Assembly: GCA_031308135.1 (NCBI GenBank)
Contig: JAHLJT010000631.1
Coordinates: 173,373,282 to 173,437,281, forward strand
DNA length: 64,000 nucleotides
Source of the DNA: Acheta domesticus
Lineage: Eukaryota > Arthropoda > Insecta > Orthoptera > Gryllidae
Reading direction: 5' to 3'
In this document: piece after piece, positions 20,416-33,800 of the stretch
Numbering within the stretch: position 1 is the stretch's first letter
Layout: the number at the start of each line of letters is the position of its first letter
Translations under genes and position numbers: made by a program
Notes under the pieces: generated by a model
What the model saw: the letters and a program-made list of their open reading frames with translations, nothing else
What the model was told of the DNA's origin: nothing
The model's database searches: none

Positions 20416-23400
20416 CGAGTTCACTAGCAGTATGAATGCTATCACCAGCACATGAACACACTCAACTTTTCCTGTTCTAATGTCCTTCATTAAATGAAAA
20501 ATAGGATAGGTGAGATACTGTCAATGTTCTGTGTAGTCCCTGGGCAAGAACTTGATCAAAAATATATATACTAAATTATAAATATATTTTTTGGGTGTTG
20601 AAGGAAACCATTAATGTGTGATTGAAAAAATATGACAAAAGTAATACACAAAGGAAAAATAAATTTTATTACATTTTCCATTAAAAATTCTTAAGTGCAC
20701 ATATATTTTTTTTAAACCGCATCTGAAGAAAGCAAAGTACTTTGGAAGACTAATATTGAGTTATTATTTGACTTTTTAGTTGCAGAGATAAATTTCCAAA
20801 TGTAATATTGCTACTGCACTTATTTCTTCTTGTTGAATTAGGGAAGTTAACTATTATGACATGTTTCTAAAGTAAACTTAGAAATAAGATATTTCAACAG
20901 AATTTGTCAATTGAAATGTCAGGGTAGCTGTAGCCTCCAGTTGGGAATTAATTACAGAAAAAAACTATTTTATTAATTAGTAACAAAATAATAAAATGCT
21001 AACATATAAATCAATTTGGAATTAAAGGCCTAATTGCATTTAATTTAGGATGTACAAATCTTTTCTGCAACTTTTAAGAAACTTTATACACAACTATAGA
21101 TTTATCCTAAAAAATAATGTTAGTCAAATAGAAACACTAATGGGAAAAATTAAATACTGTGAACGTTCAGATACATTTTGTAAAATACTCAATATATTTT
21201 CTTAAATTATTTTGTATATAGAGCCAATAAGCATGCATTTAAAAACACATTGTTTCACATTGAGTCATGATGTGGAGTTTAAGAAAAAGAAAATGGTTTA
21301 ACTTGAATAGGAAATAAAGATAAACCAAAAGAGTAATAGAAAAGTTGCAGACCACATGATTCTTTCAGACAGAAGTATTCAACCAGGTTGCATTACCTAC
21401 TATTATACTAATAGTAGATGGGGCACTGCTTGCAGGGAGGGCGTGTCTAACAAATAGGACCTTGTGGGGGAGGAAGTGGCCAAGTAAGGCTCAGGTAATG
21501 TTCTTCTGGAATTCAATGAAAGTTACTGCAGATCGCAGCATCGTAGCTGAGAGTTCTGAGTATTTGGACACGCCAACTACCATTTTCTTTCTTTCAAATT
21601 TGTTTGGTAGCTAAATGTGCCAATTATAATTTCTTTGTTGTTCTGTTTCCCACATCAATACCATTAACATAAAATTAATCTCAATAAATGTTCTGGAATG
21701 TTCTTTCTATAGAAAACTAATTGGTTAATATGAAGGATAATAGTACGAACTCATTACTTTTGTTTTTATTTTTCCAATAGATTGAGAAAATTCAGTGAGA
21801 AGCATATTTCTTAAAATTATTTTTCATAATTACTACTTCATAACAGATTGGGAAAAACATTAAATCTCATCAGCTTGAGTGAACAATAACATCATGTTTT
21901 AAGTTTTTGTAAACCTAAGAGCTTTATGAAATTGAACCTTTATCAATGCCACCTTCAAGTATGAATTAAACATGTTTTATATTTCTCATATTATACAAAA
22001 ACCAATTGACTAAAGAGTACATAGAGAATTCATTTCCTTTTTTCATTGCTAATTTTCTTTTTTTCAACCAGTTTATATTTTGTCAAGAAAGTAATAATCA
22101 ATTAGATTCAAGTAAAAATTCTTAATTCTGTAAATAGAACTCTGAAAACTTCTAATAATTCATATGGGAATACATAAAAGAAGCATAACTTCAAACTATT
22201 TAAATCAATTTAAAAACATAAATTGGTCAAATTTTTCATGAGTAAAGAAAAATCTCTGTATGTGCCAACTTCAGCCAGGTTAAACATGATGGTATAATTA
22301 TTGAGAGCATTTTGAATGCTAAATGAAACATTTGCAAAGAAATAAGACATTGGATATATTTTCAAAACTCACCAAATACAAATGATCTTAAAATGACTGA
22401 TTTTAGCATAAAATGAAACCAACTGGTAAGAGAATATTAAGGGTTTTCAGACAGAATCTGAAAAAAAGAGACGTTGACCATGTTACAAGTCATGCACTGA
22501 ATACATGTCAGAAACAGCACTGAAATGAATACGATCCGATACAATGTTAGAAAAAAGTAACACTCACGAATATTGTCAAGAAGTATTTAGTAAAGCTGAT
22601 ATTATAGACAGGAGATAGAGAAAACCAAGATGCTGAGAGATATTCAGGCAGTTAATAAGGAAAATATGATTAAATGATGTTTAGAAAGCATTAATTTCCA
22701 ATGGTCAATAAAATCTGGCAAGGTAAAAAACATCCTGTTTGACACCTAAACAAATGAAGTTGTCAGGCAATCTGGGACAGCAAAGGTAAGTAAAAATTTA
22801 GTTTTTATAGAAATATAACAGAATTTAAGTAAAACAACCGAGAAAAATATAAATTTGATAAAGAAGGTGAGAACGTGCCTCTAAAGATGGTCTCTAAATT
22901 ATTACCTACTATGAAATTATAAGATACGAAAATTAAATTGTGTGAGGCTGATTTAATCTAACAACACCTTAGAGTGTTCAATAGATAAAAGAATATCAGG
23001 AGTACTTTCTTATCATAAAATAAAGTAGTCTTAATACTTTCTAAGTCATTTCCTCCCAACAAAGATTTAAAGGAATCTTCAAATTTCTAGAACAACTACT
23101 GTGGTATTTTAAGTAGAACTATAGGAAGGTGATGAGATTCACACAAACACATCTATTATTATGAGGAATGAGATCTAGACAGTTCTTTGATTTCTTAAAC
23201 AATACCTGGCAAGATAAATTATCTGAATAGAATTTAAAAGGCCACTCGCTCATATTTGTCAAGTTGTAAGGTTTAGCATTGAAGCTCTAGAAATCAGTTT
23301 TTAGGTTTGTGTAACATTGTCTTTCAATTTCATAACAAAGCCACTTGAAGCTTGATAGAGGTGTCATTCCCTTTTGACACACCTCAGAGTTAAAATTCTC

Positions 23401-23444
23401 TATTGTGAAGTACAATGAATCAACAACATTACGAAATTTGTGCA
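20416..23444. other. Intergenic region between the two convergent genes
   Basis: A+T-rich DNA with no supported coding or repeat signal. A GC-richer patch at 21400-21560 holds GGGCACTGCTTGCAGGGAGG and GGACACGCC, but I could not assign it. Confidence 0.35.
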
Positions 23445-23452
23445 GTAAGAAA

Positions 23453-24235
23453 CAGTGGCGTAGCGTGACTCACACGTTTGGGGATGCTCAACAATAACAC
23501 ACAAAATGTCACTATCAACTACTTCATCTAACAGGCGAACGCAACACGAGGCAGATACACTTTAACTACTTCCACGATCTCGATTGCTTACGACGGTGTA
23601 GGGCGTAGGCGCTTCCCACAAAATCCTCATAGCAGTCAGGGCTGCCGATGTCTTGAAAGCAAATTATACAATAGCTCAGCTTTAATTCTTATACGCGAAT
23701 GGCAAAAAGACCATTTGTTAATTTATACATTGCAGACTTAAATAATATGTAATCTATTTAAGAGATAATACAATTTCTTGGATATTAATTAAGAAATAGT
23801 AGTCAGGCACTATTTCTACAGTTTGTACCCATAACCAAGCGGGGACTCCCGAGTGAGAGAAAGATAATTTACTGACCGCCTGAAGTGTGCTGCGCTCTCG
23901 TGTACAAACGCGCAGCTTCTTTCCGCAGTAGACGCTAGCGTAAATCAGTCGGGTTTCTCTAGGCCAGGGGTGAAGAGGGGAGAGGGGAACCTCGCCATCT
24001 GCGCATGCGTCATTGCTCGTCGCGATCTGGCGGCAGACGCTGAAGTATTTTAGCTTACAAGCAATCAGAGGCCAGCTTCAACAGCCCGCCGAATTCAATC
24101 ATAGGAAATCAATTTTAAATTAATACAAAACGTGTTTCGCTCAACAGACCACTTGTAAGATTATCAATACAGTATTTAAGGTTCTTGTATACGGGGATGC
24201 TCAGCATCTCAGCGTCCCCTGACGCTACGCCACTG
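23453..24235. mobile_element. Non-autonomous hAT-like element (783 bp)
   Basis: The ends are inverted repeats, CAGTGGCGTAGCGTGACTCA at the left and TGACGCTACGCCACTG at the right. An exact 8-bp target duplication GTAAGAAA flanks it (23445-23452 and 24236-24243), the size made by hAT transposases. The interior has no transposase. The near-intact ends and exact duplication suggest a fairly recent insertion. Confidence 0.88.
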
Positions 24236-24243
24236 GTAAGAAA

Positions 24244-24679
24244 TAACCTGTACATCATTATTTTAAAAATATTTTATTTTCTAGCAAATGAGACATCTAC
24301 AAATATGCAAAACAAATATAAAATGTTTTCATTATGATCCACCATCTAATACAGTATCTTACTCAAACTTCGTATTTCATGCAGATGCACAAAACATACA
24401 AATCAATACTACATAAAATTATATTGTACTTTTACAACAAAATTCCCAATTCTTTGAATAATTTGAAGGGAAATGTAAACATAAAGCAAGAATGAACATG
24501 CTGCTAGGAATAAAATCTAAGGTATAACACAGAGAATACTGCAAGGCAGTATTAAGCAACTGATCAAAAATATTAGATGTTTGAAGATCTATACAGAACA
24601 TGTTTTTTAGCATGATAATCTCCAACTTTCCATAACAATAATATATTTGTTCAGTGTTGTGATAATGAAAATACATTTT
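24244..24679 (-). other. FAR 3' UTR and poly(A) signal
   Basis: The A+T-rich stretch after the TAG has no coding signal. The first clear AATAAA on the minus strand is at 24278-24273, about 400 nt past the stop. Only some 38 bp separate that hexamer from the edge of a hAT-like insertion at 24235. Confidence 0.5.
24273..24278 (-). terminator. Candidate FAR polyadenylation signal AATAAA
   Basis: It is the first canonical hexamer downstream of the FAR stop codon on the minus strand. Chance occurrence is possible in DNA this rich in A+T. Confidence 0.4.
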
Positions 24680-24815
24680 CTAGAGAAGACTGAACAACAA
24701 ATATGCCACTACTGCAACCACCGATGCCTTCACTGGAGATGCAGTGACACATGATGCAAGCCACCAAACAGAGAAAAGCAACAGCAGTTGAAGCAGAATG
24801 TGCAGCACCAACAAT
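24680..24815 (-). CDS. FAR: FAR exon 8, membrane tail and stop (residues 468-512)
   Basis: The acceptor CTGTTGTAG has AG at 24817-24816. The 44 codons after the split Ile are almost wholly hydrophobic (LLVLHILLQLLLLFSVWWLA, then SVVAVVAYLLFSLL) and end in TAG at 24682-24680. This fits the C-terminal membrane anchor of FARs. No di-lysine ER-retrieval signal is visible at the end. Confidence 0.9.
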
Positions 24816-27800
24816 CTACAACAGTCAATCAGTTATCCTGTGAAATATCAACAATATTCTGCACACAAACTACAATTTTTGTAGTCAAAAGTCAATCTAA
24901 TGTCAGCTTTTTTAAAAATTTTTTTTAATTTTATTTTTACCCTTTCCAGTTACCCTTTACATCCTGTTGAGACACAAATTCGACCATTCACTAAACACCA
25001 ATACATTTTGTGGGCTCCTATGATGTGGGGTTAGCAGAACATGAGGCCATCTGCAATAACCCTCTGCAAGACAAGGGACAAACAACCATGCCCAAAGTGG
25101 GACTCAAAACTGCAAGCCTTTGGACCAAGTACTGAGTTGGTACATGCTCTTCGCCACCTTGGCCATTCAGCAACAATTGTAAAAAAAATTCCAAACTACA
25201 GAGAAATGAGAAGCTCCAAAGTACAACTTCAAAATCAATGACTTAATTTTGATGACCAGTCAAGGTTTTAATCTCAATAAAAGTATTCTATTAATTTTCA
25301 TGAAACAAGAATAAAAAATAATGATATGAAGAAAATATGATAACTGGGCAAAATAGTATGAATTTATATCATTACTTATTCTGCTTCAAAGTTGAGTTTG
25401 TGTTTCAAAACAAAAATTATTTCCAAGACATTTTTTACATGCTTGCAATATCGTGCTAGTTCACTTTCAAGGATGCACATTGATTTTTAAACAATATTTT
25501 CTCTTGTTTGTTGTACATCAAAATATTATTGTTTTATTATATTTAACACACATTAAGTCATTTTACTAATTTTTGCATGTGACTCAGTGTTGGTTGTAAT
25601 TAAATTAATTGCTTCTGCTGTATATCCCCAAATATCACATTATTTGTTTAAATTAATTGCTTTTGAAATATCTCTCCAAATTATTATTTGTAATAATTGA
25701 AATTGAATTTGGAATGGAAATTGAATGCCCTGAAAATGAGTTTGAAAACATAACAACATAAAATAAAATTACATTCACAAAAGAGTTTCTATTGACAACT
25801 GTGATCTTGCAATGCAACCCATAAATTTTCAGTGATCTAGTCAAAATGGACTGCAAATAAATAATGTGCATTTGTCTACATCCTTTTACATCTACAAACA
25901 TTTGAATTCAATGTTCTTTGAATAAAAATGTAATTTTGTCATATTTGTTTTTGCAGTGTTGGTTTTTAATTATACAGCATTTTCTGAACAGCAAACTGTA
26001 GTGGAAGGACATACATACAAAAAACACACAGCTGTAGGTACAATAAAAACAGCCTCAAAGCAGGTACACATCTGTTACAATAGTAACTCATTTGTTCCTC
26101 CAGCAGATCATGATGTCAAGAATGTACAATTACGAATTCATAGTAAATAGAATATTGAAACACATGAAATTAAAGGTTTGTTGCTATCAAGAGGTAATAA
26201 TAATTTGTTTTATGATTAAAATATAATTGAAAGGGTCAGGGAAACAAAGTACTGGCCTTGGCACAACTCCTCCTTTTATAATTCACGACACTCTTGAATT
26301 GAAGTATAACAGTAGTTAAAAAAAATATCATCAAAAGAATAAGGTTATTTATTTCAATTTGAATCTTGAAATGGAAAAGTTGAAAAATACCTTGTATAAA
26401 CTGAGATTAGGCAAGTCACGTATCTAAAATTTATTAAATATCTAATCATATATGAATTTCCTTCATATAATAATAAAAAGTCTCGTTAAAACCAATATTT
26501 TAATTCACACTACCCGAGATTTATTACAATTATAATTATTTTCTTTCTTCCTGTAGACTTTCTTGTTTAGACTAGTAAGCTTTTTAAAGAAAGGTGTCAA
26601 AATGGTTTATAAGTAAAGACTAGACTATTGTAAATATCAAAGTCATTTATTTCCATTTATTGTGAAAATATTCTTAAATTAATTATTTTCAGGGATTCTA
26701 AATCATGAAGCAATGCCACTAACACAGATATTAGATATGTGATGATTAGGAAGTGGATTTTGATAACCTAAAACATTCCCAAAACTGATCAATAAAATGC
26801 TTAAAATGTTTTAAAAATGCCTCGAAAACAAAGAAAAATTATGTAAAAAGTTTGATCGAAACCACTTCAGAAGAACAACTCAAGCTGTTGGATATGTTAC
26901 TGATGTAATTGAAGCTTCTTCCTTTTGTTCAAGTGAACTCAACTTGCAAACTTTTGGTTTGAACTGTTCTTTAAAAGACAATCTCTGCCTTTAGTTATCA
27001 CAAAATCAGCCAAACTGAACCTTAGATTACATAGTACTCACAATGGCTAACATTACAATATAAGAGCAAGGGAATCAAATAGGCTACTCAGGAATTCTGT
27101 GATGAACATTTGTTGCATCTCGTAAATATTGTTTGAAGCAAGTACCACTAAAATTGATATTAAAATCGATGAAATCAGCAAAAAATGCAATAAAAGTTAT
27201 GCAAAAAGGTAAAAAAATAACTCATTAGTCAAAATTGATGGCAAAAAAATGCAGTTTCAGTGCAATGAATAAAAAATGGTTGTCAAAATTTGCTACTTAC
27301 ATTTTGTCTTTTCTTTGAGCTTTTGCCAAAGAGCGAGGATGCTCTTTATTCAGATAACGCCTCACACCTTGGGCCAATGAGATGAAGTATGATTCCCATT
27401 GTAGAGATGAAATATCCAGGAAAAAGAGTTGTTGATCAACAACGTTCATTGCTTTGGATAGCTGTTGGGTATTATCATTGCTGAAATGCCATTCATTGAA
27501 GATGAAAGGTGCCAGTCTTCCCAAGGATCTGTTTACATTGGTATGTAGTTTGACAAGTCTGAAAAGTAATACGGAAATATCAGTGAATAAGAATATTTCA
27601 CTGAACAGTTCTTATCTGAACAATGTTCTGAACCTCTTTTTTATGTTTTGATAATGTAGTACTTCTAAAAAATTAAAAGGAACATTAAGAATACTGAAAT
27701 CCATAAAGTACACAGAACTTTCTTAGATTTAATTGAATGATTGGACTATTTTATTAATTTGAAAATAGCCTTTCAATATAATTTGGGAATCATCTAATCA

Positions 27801-30800
27801 CTCAAATATTTTATCAACACAAAGTGGTTGTGGGGAAAAAATTGAAATTCTCCTGAATGCATAATAACATTCTACTTCATTATTTAAAGATATCCATAAA
27901 ATCTTGCAATTCAAGAAAACAATAGACTTATTCAAGGCTTGCTTTATTCTCAGTCACTTCTTGCTGCTATGAACATTTGGTGTTGTTTCATTTTCAGACA
28001 AACTGAACATTTTATTGCTAATGCATTTGATCTTTTATGCAATCAAGCCCCTTTATCCTTGTTTTTTCTCCAAACTACTTTTAAAAGGATGCATACTGAT
28101 TTGTTGCAGAATTTAATGAGTTTTGCAATTCTATTGCAAAAGATAATGAAAAATTCTGATAACTGATTGGATCAGCACTTACTCTTTCTTACCGAAGAGT
28201 TAAAAGATAACATGATAAATCTGCATAAGAGATTTGACTTTTTTGTAAAGTTTGTGCAACATGTTACAATAAGTTGAAATTTTTTAATAAATAAACAGCA
28301 AGTGAATTTTTCTTTCCTTAAATAGATATTTCTGGTGAATAAAATAGAATGAAAAGCACTTATTTGATAATATTGAGGTTCTACTTACATAGGCCGACCT
28401 CCTGCTATCATCGTCACAAAATCCAAGATGTAGGCAGGAATCATGTGTACAAAAAAAGCAGCTATGCGAAATACCATCAATGAAGGTAAAAATTTGAGGT
28501 ATGGATACCATACTGCAGAATTTAATGGAAATCTATGCAAGTATGTGTTAACATGTTCTTCAACTGTTTGCCAACGGAATGGGTTACAGGTTGATGAAGT
28601 ACAATGAAACACTGGCACAGTAGTTGACCTGCAAAAGTTCAACAACAGTTTTCAAAAAAATCTTTCCTTCTCAAAATAATAAAATGTAGAATAACTAAAT
28701 AATTGAATGTCAACTATAAATGTTAAGTGGAAATAAAACCTTTTGTAAAAGCTTCTTTTCACAGTGCAGCATGAGACATTTTTTTTAATACTATAGTATT
28801 TGCAAGATATCAATTGTGATGGAAAGTCCCATTCTTTTAATTTGCCATGACTACAACTAGCCCACTGATAAGCATTCCAACAAAATGAGTTTGCCTGTTT
28901 CACAGGAGCTAGTCCAACCCCTGTAAAGGGTCTTAAATCCTACCCTGGTTCTAATTTCTTCCCCATTCTGGCCGCTGCATAATGACGCAGAAGCATGTGA
29001 CATGTAAGAGGTGCTTATACAGAAACGCGACCTGATGGTCCTCTTGATAACTGACCCCTGTGACTGTGACTGACTGTGATAAATGGAGGATTACTTCCTA
29101 AGCACTCAATGCTCGATAATGATGCAACAAATTCAAAAAAAGCAGTTACTGGCATAAAATAGCTGTTTTTCACATCAGTAATGTTAAAAGTAATGAGAAA
29201 TCAATATAAGAACCATTAATACATCATTTCTATTCCTGTAATCTAATTGTCTAGTCATTAGCCAAAATCATAATACAAGACTGAACATCAAATTATTTTA
29301 AAAAAGTAATTCAATTTGCTTAGGCAAATGATATATACTAAAATATTGTCACAAGATATATAATCTAAAAAATTATGTCGCAAGATTTATTTCTCTTAAT
29401 AACATTTGTATATTAGGAAGTTGCTATCTATTTATAAGTTTCTGATCATCAAAATATTGAATTAAATCTAGTACATAAATCCAGTGGCCCCCAGAAGGGG
29501 GAGGGAGAGGGAAGCACAGACAACTTGCCCCAGGCCCTGACATAATTATGGTCCAGAAATTGTAATACAAAACATATTAAAAATGTATTTACTTCTCATT
29601 TAAATTAACCACTGTTAGTTATTTCTGTTCCATGGAGATGATTTCTGTACACATATAGGGTGGTAAGAACTTTTGTTTGAAATAAGGGGCTCCCGTGGAT
29701 CTTCTGCCCCAGGCCATTTTGTTTTCTCTGGGTGCCCCTGTATAAATCAGTTAAATTTTTCTTAACCTTCTTTTTGATGAACTTTTTAAAAGTTGTTCAT
29801 ATTAAATTCATTTTCTAGTAATTTGTAAGAACATTGCACTGGTCCCTATTATGAACATCACTAGGAAATGGAATTTATTTTAATAAAAAAAGCAAAATAT
29901 GTACATATATACTACGTAAGAAAAAGTAGAAAATACGTTAAATAAAAATTCATTTTAGTGTTAAAAATTGCTCTCTGTAAGCATTTTCCAAGTACAAACA
30001 TCTAACATTTCACAGCCAATCAGATCTTAACATGGATTCAGGGCAACTGAAAGAAAATTCTATCTCTACAGAATTAATTGTACACTTGACTTCATCACAT
30101 GAGAGAGTTTTATTTGAAATATAAAATACATTCATAGTGTATACAAAGTCGTTTATGAGGAGCCAGTGCTCAACCAAATAGTGATACTGTATAGCTAGTG
30201 ATGGACCCCAGGGGGGAGGGGGAGATAAGGGACATACCCACCCCCACAATTCCAACGTGATAAGACAATGATCTAATAAATAAATGTTAGTTTTTGATTG
30301 AGTGACAAATGTGCTGTTTGAAACATGGTTGAAATTACTTCTGCTTTAGAAACAGCTGCTCATCCTTGATTTCAGGTACTATGCAGTTTTCATGCAGCAA
30401 GGGTGGATGTGATTAAATTGGACAATTCATGGCAAAGATATTATGATCATAGAAGCGCAGTAACATTATATTGCTTGATTAAAGATGATTCCATAACTTA
30501 AATTGCAAAAGCATATTGAAATGTTCCATTTCAACGTATAGATATTTTTAAATGTAACTAATTATGTAGTAGTAGGTACAATATGTAAAAATATGTAATG
30601 ATACCAAAATATGGAAAAATATGTCAAAAAAATGGTTCTAATTTATTCTGAATGACTTTTAAACTCTCAAAAATATTATTGAATGATGTTATCTCTTTAT
30701 CATGTAATTACAAGAAAATCCGTTTCCTATGTATCACATACTAGAAATGTTGATGTACTACTCATTGTGAATTATTTAATACTTCCTGCACTCACATATA

Positions 30801-33800
30801 GTATGACTGGAGAGATTAACATATTCTATAAACCATTTCACAATGCACTTATATGTTAATGATATTTACCTTTCCGTGGCAGCATACCAAGCAGCAACCA
30901 ATATTTCATTCACTACCACATCAACAGGGATGTAGTCATAAATTAGGTTAGTGCTGACAGGCAATCTGCGAACAACTCCTTTAGCAGCTCCCATCATAAA
31001 ACCAGTAGGTCCATTTTTGGAATTTGTCCATCCAGGTACAGGCTCTTTCCAAGCTGCTGTAACTACAGATAACAATCAGAAAATTAATAGAAATATTTTT
31101 AAAAATTAATACTAACAAGTAATGTACATAATTAATAGTAAATTAATTAGTAAAGATGTGAAATCTGCCAGCTTTTAGATCTCTGCGGAAATGAAGACCT
31201 TATCAGTTCACTAATATAACAACAGCCACCACAAGGTATGTCAAGAACATACTATTTTAATAATTAGTGTTTTTGAAATGTATAATTCATTTCACAATAT
31301 GCTAAAATACTAGAAAATTTGGAAATTTTACAGAAGAAATACTGACTTATTAAAACTATATAATATTATAAATAATATTCTTACTCATGCTTGGACGCAC
31401 AATTGCACATGGGTATGAACTGCATTCTTTTGAAACTTCTTGCTCTGCTAATGCTTTTGTAAGAGCATAAGCATTAGGCAAATCTCCACACAGACTGTAA
31501 GAAAAAAGACAGACAGAGGGGAATATATTGACTAAAACTTACATTGATATTTACGCTTATTTTGTAAACAAGTGTGCTAAACAGAGGAAATGCAAAACGT
31601 CATAATGACTTTACTATTTACAGATTACAGGAGAGTATGATTTAAGAGGATGAACAATTGATTCACACACTTAGGCCAGCACATTTTGCCTCTGTTGCAG
31701 AAAGTTTACATAGTTGAATCATATTGACTGAACATTTATAAAAGAAAACTTAATGGTATGTGACCAATTAGATGTAGATAATGGGCAAAATGGGAGTGAA
31801 ATTTTTCAAAGCAGACTACAACTTTATTGTCATCATTATTGCCAGTAAGTGTCATTGACTTATGAGAATTGAGGCAGGCACATTGTCAGTTCATGATTCA
31901 GGAGGAGATAGGTACTTGTTTGGAGGCGCAACAATTTTACTAGTCACATGAGTGAGAAACAAAAATATAGAAAAGGAGTTGAATCCAGCCGTTTTTCTTT
32001 CAAAATACCATATGTAATTTTAAAATTATTTTTATAATTTGCAAAGAAAGTGAATGTTCATACGGAATACGTTTGAAACAGCTTCAATTGGGTGTACTTT
32101 TTTCGGTTAAATTTCTTTAACATCATTTATATGTTTACACGTTGTTTCCATTTTATTTGATTATTTATTTCTGCTAGTGTGAATACGAGACAGTTACGGA
32201 ACACGGAACTGCATTGGGAACGAGAATTCTTGTTGGAAATATTTAGTTATACAATTTCTAGTGATTAAGATTACACGACTTTACTTTCTCGTACTTACGT
32301 ACTACAAGACTGTTATGTAATCGTGCCCTGGAAAACGGCGAATTTGCGGGAGAAAAAGCTTTTATTGCAGGACCCTGGTAACGAAAAAGTAGACAATCCT
32401 TTTGCTATACATGATAAATTACTTCTTCTAACATGTGGTGTAGCCAGAATAAGTTTTGTGGGTTCTTGATATCGAAAAATAGATTGAGCCCAAAACATCA
32501 GTCTTTCCAACTGTCTGTGGTCAACTATAGCGTCTGAACGCGATTTTCTCCAAAATTGATATCCCCCGATCGATCTGAACGAACTTGAGGCTTGGGAGTT
32601 TCTAAGGGTTATTTTGATTTTTGAGGCTACTTTACATAAAGCCTCAAAAATATTTTCAAAATTTTCTCAATATTCTCAATTTTTTTTGATTTGACTATAA
32701 GTCTTCGGATAGCGGGTAGGAAGAATTGTTTAAATAAACTTTGTCCTCGGATAGCGGAGGTGCTCAAGAGAATGGTGCAAATCTTATGTTCCTTGAAATC
32801 CCAGTTTTTTGGAAAATTGCAAAAATGCAATATTTTGGGCGTCTTTCTACAACTATAATATTCAAAATAGAGGGTTTTTTTTCCTCAATAAAATACATTC
32901 CTTAACGATATCTTGAAATAAGGTCATGTGCAATTTTTCGAAAGTATGAGTGGTTTTCGCGTAATTTTGCGAGAAATATAGGCAATTTTAATTTTTTTTC
33001 TTTAAATTTTCTCCTGATATGTATCAAGGGAGGGTAAAAAAAAGGTACCAATCTCATTTTCGGCGACCTGTCTGAATTTTTGAAAATTGAAAAAGTTAAC
33101 GTTTCATAACTACAAAATTGAAGATAGAGATTTTTGCCTTAGACAAGTCTGTTCCAAAATGATCAGCATGTACATTTTTTTAAACGAGTCGTTTTCGCGT
33201 AAATTGAGCTTGAAATTAATGCAATTTACAGTGCAATTTTTATAACTTTGCCCCTCAAGCCCCCACGATGGAATATCACGTGGCATTTCGCGTCTTTCTC
33301 GCTCGCGCCACTAGATGTCGCTTGATCGCGAGCACTGCTTCATACGGTCGCGATCATGCGATACCTAGCGACACAACTGAAAAAGACGCGAAATACCGTG
33401 ACATATTCCATCGTGAAGACGGGCCTTGAGGGGCAAAGTTAGAAAAATCCCAGTATATATAAAACATTTTTTTTCAAAAACCGTTAAAAATGTTTTTTTT
33501 CAATTTTTCACGGATAGAAGAGACGCTTTAAGATAATGGCGCGAGTCTCATTTTCGTTGAACACTTTATATTTTCGAAAATTTGTAAATTTAGAAATAAT
33601 GCGAGAAAGTACGTGCTGTTTTAGCAGCACTAGGTTCTGTTAATATTATAGCTCGGAAATGAAAAACTCTTGCTTTTTTGTTAACGAAATACAAGAGAGA
33701 AATAAGATGTCTTCATACCTCAACGATCGTATCGCAATGCATGCGATTAACTAGCTAGAGGCAAGGATGTTTGTATGTACAAGAAATAAAATGTGAGAAC

